Source of the DNA: Candidatus Cloacimonadota bacterium
GTDB lineage: Bacteria > Cloacimonadota > Cloacimonadia > Cloacimonadales > WRIO01
Reading direction: 5' to 3'
Length of the DNA stretch: 7,129 bases
Assembly: GCA_023230175.1 (NCBI GenBank)
Contig: JALNXV010000185.1
Coordinates: 1 to 7,129 of the forward strand
Position numbers and translations under genes: made by a program. This document shows positions 6,767 to 7,129 of the stretch, piece after piece; the stretch's first letter is position 1, and the number at the start of each line of letters is the position of its first letter. The notes under the pieces were generated by a model, which made no database searches, was not told the DNA's origin, and saw nothing but the letters and a program-made list of their open reading frames with translations.

Positions 6767-6795
6767 ATTATCCAACACTTAGAACCATAAGTAAA
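6767..6795 (-). promoter_or_regulatory. Candidate promoter of the carrier-amidohydrolase operon
   Basis: On the minus strand, TTTACT (6790-6795), a 17-base spacer and GATAAT (6767-6772) match sigma-70 elements at 4 of 6 and 5 of 6. Transcription would start near 6760, leaving a leader of about 40 bases that contains the palindrome at 6741-6755. The region is AT-rich (TATAAC and TATAAG also occur), so other -10 choices exist. Confidence 0.45.
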
Positions 6796-6861
6796 ATACT
6801 TTGTTTTTATCGGAATCCATCAATTTCCTTTATTGAAAAGGTTTCTCGACAACAAAGCTGG

Positions 6862-6878
6862 TGTTTGAATTTCAGACA
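6862..6878. repeat. 17-bp near-palindrome in the divergent intergenic region
   Basis: TGTTTGAA-T-TTCAGACA pairs at 7 of 8 positions around one central T. It lies 15 bases upstream of the -35 proposed for the gene at 6977, a common place for an activator or repressor site. The cognate protein is not identifiable from here. Confidence 0.35.
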
Positions 6879-6893
6879 AGAATAATCCGTCAT

Positions 6894-6923
6894 TTGACAA
6901 AAAAGTGGAATTGTTTCTATATA
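6894..6923 (+). promoter_or_regulatory. Candidate promoter of the membrane-protein gene at the right edge
   Basis: A perfect TTGACA (6894-6899) is followed after 18 bases by TATATA (6918-6923). The start would be near 6930, giving a leader of about 47 bases with the hairpin at 6942-6960. The consensus -35 makes this the best sigma-70 candidate in the window. Confidence 0.55.
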
Positions 6924-6941
6924 TGTGCTAAAGTAGCAAAG

Positions 6942-6960
6942 GTCTTTCGCGCAGAAAGAC
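6942..6960 (+). other. Leader hairpin upstream of the right-edge gene
   Basis: GTCTTTC (6942-6948) and GAAAGAC (6954-6960) form a perfect 7-bp stem with loop GCGCA, extendable by a G-U pair (6941/6961). It ends four bases before the purine-rich GAGTGGGG (6965-6972) that serves as ribosome site for ATG 6977. It has no T tract, so it is not a terminator; a role in mRNA stability or initiation is possible. Confidence 0.45.
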
Positions 6961-6976
6961 TCTTGAGTGGGGAAAT

Positions 6977-7129
6977 ATGAGCGAGAATGATGATAAGAAA
7001 AGAATAGCCGCACAAATGCTATTAAAACGGCTTTCGCTAGTGGCTATGGATGCAATGGTTCTGCTGATTTGCGGAGTTCTCGCACATTATCTTGTGTTCG
7101 GATCATTGGCTCAGTTCAACTGGCTATTT
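6977..7129 (+). CDS. N-terminal fragment of a membrane protein, possibly CapD/FlaA1-type polysaccharide biosynthesis protein
   Basis: An open frame of 51 codons runs off the window edge. It has an upstream promoter candidate and GGGG (6969-6972) four bases before the ATG. A short charged lead (MSENDDKKR) is followed by LLKRLSLVAMDAMVLLICGVLAHYLVF, a basic-flanked membrane segment with an Asp inside its start. This R-L-x-L-x-x-x-D-x-x-x-L-L pattern is typical of the first membrane helix of nucleoside-sugar epimerase/dehydratases of the CapD/PglF/WbpM family and of related polyisoprenyl-phosphate sugar transferases. The catalytic domain is outside the window, so the product is tentative. It is divergent from the carrier operon and probably begins an unrelated transcription unit. 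Confidence 0.6.
   Translation, partial: MSENDDKKRIAAQMLLKRLSLVAMDAMVLLICGVLAHYLVFGSLAQFNWLF

Noticed and set aside
6807..7013. A 68-codon minus-strand open frame across the intergenic region
   Set aside because: It covers the plus-strand promoter and the start of the right-edge gene, has no ribosome site, and its product has no recognisable features.

Overview
The window comes from an anaerobe- or gut-type bacterium of moderate to low GC. The pieces (ribose-type sugar ABC transporter, AbgB-type amidohydrolase, divergent SLC13-like carrier, purine-rich AGGAGG ribosome sites) suit Bacillota or Spirochaetota (Sphaerochaeta/Treponema-like). Sequence alone does not let me choose between them, and nothing here is phage, transposon, CRISPR, rRNA or tRNA.

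Region 1 (1-3081, + strand, AT-richer) is the end of a carbohydrate-uptake operon of the ribose/galactose/AI-2 class. It holds the C-terminal third of a periplasmic or lipoprotein sugar-binding protein, then a 90-base spacer with a strong stem-loop, a two-domain ATPase (542-2038), and a 345-aa permease (2044-3081). The ATPase has one intact composite ATP site and one that looks dead: the second domain has lost the Walker A lysine and the catalytic glutamate.

Region 2 (3158-6721, GC-richer) is a compact three-gene unit. A LysR-type regulator (3158-4087, +) converges with, and overlaps by 4 bases, an AbgB-like M20 amidohydrolase (4084-5415, -). That gene lies downstream of, and is probably translationally coupled to, an SLC13/ion-transporter-superfamily carrier (5426-6721, -). 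The set recalls the E. coli abg locus (LysR regulator, AbgA/AbgB hydrolase, AbgT transporter), but here there is no AbgA and AbgT is replaced by an unrelated carrier. A plausible reading is uptake of an N-acyl or aryl amino-acid conjugate by the carrier, intracellular cleavage by the hydrolase, and control by the LysR protein.

Region 3 (6722-7129) is a 255-base divergent intergenic region with candidate promoters on both strands, a perfect 15-bp palindrome just upstream of the carrier gene, a 17-bp near-palindrome, and a leader hairpin. It is followed by the first 51 codons of a membrane protein that resembles the N-terminus of CapD/FlaA1-type polysaccharide biosynthesis proteins (tentative).
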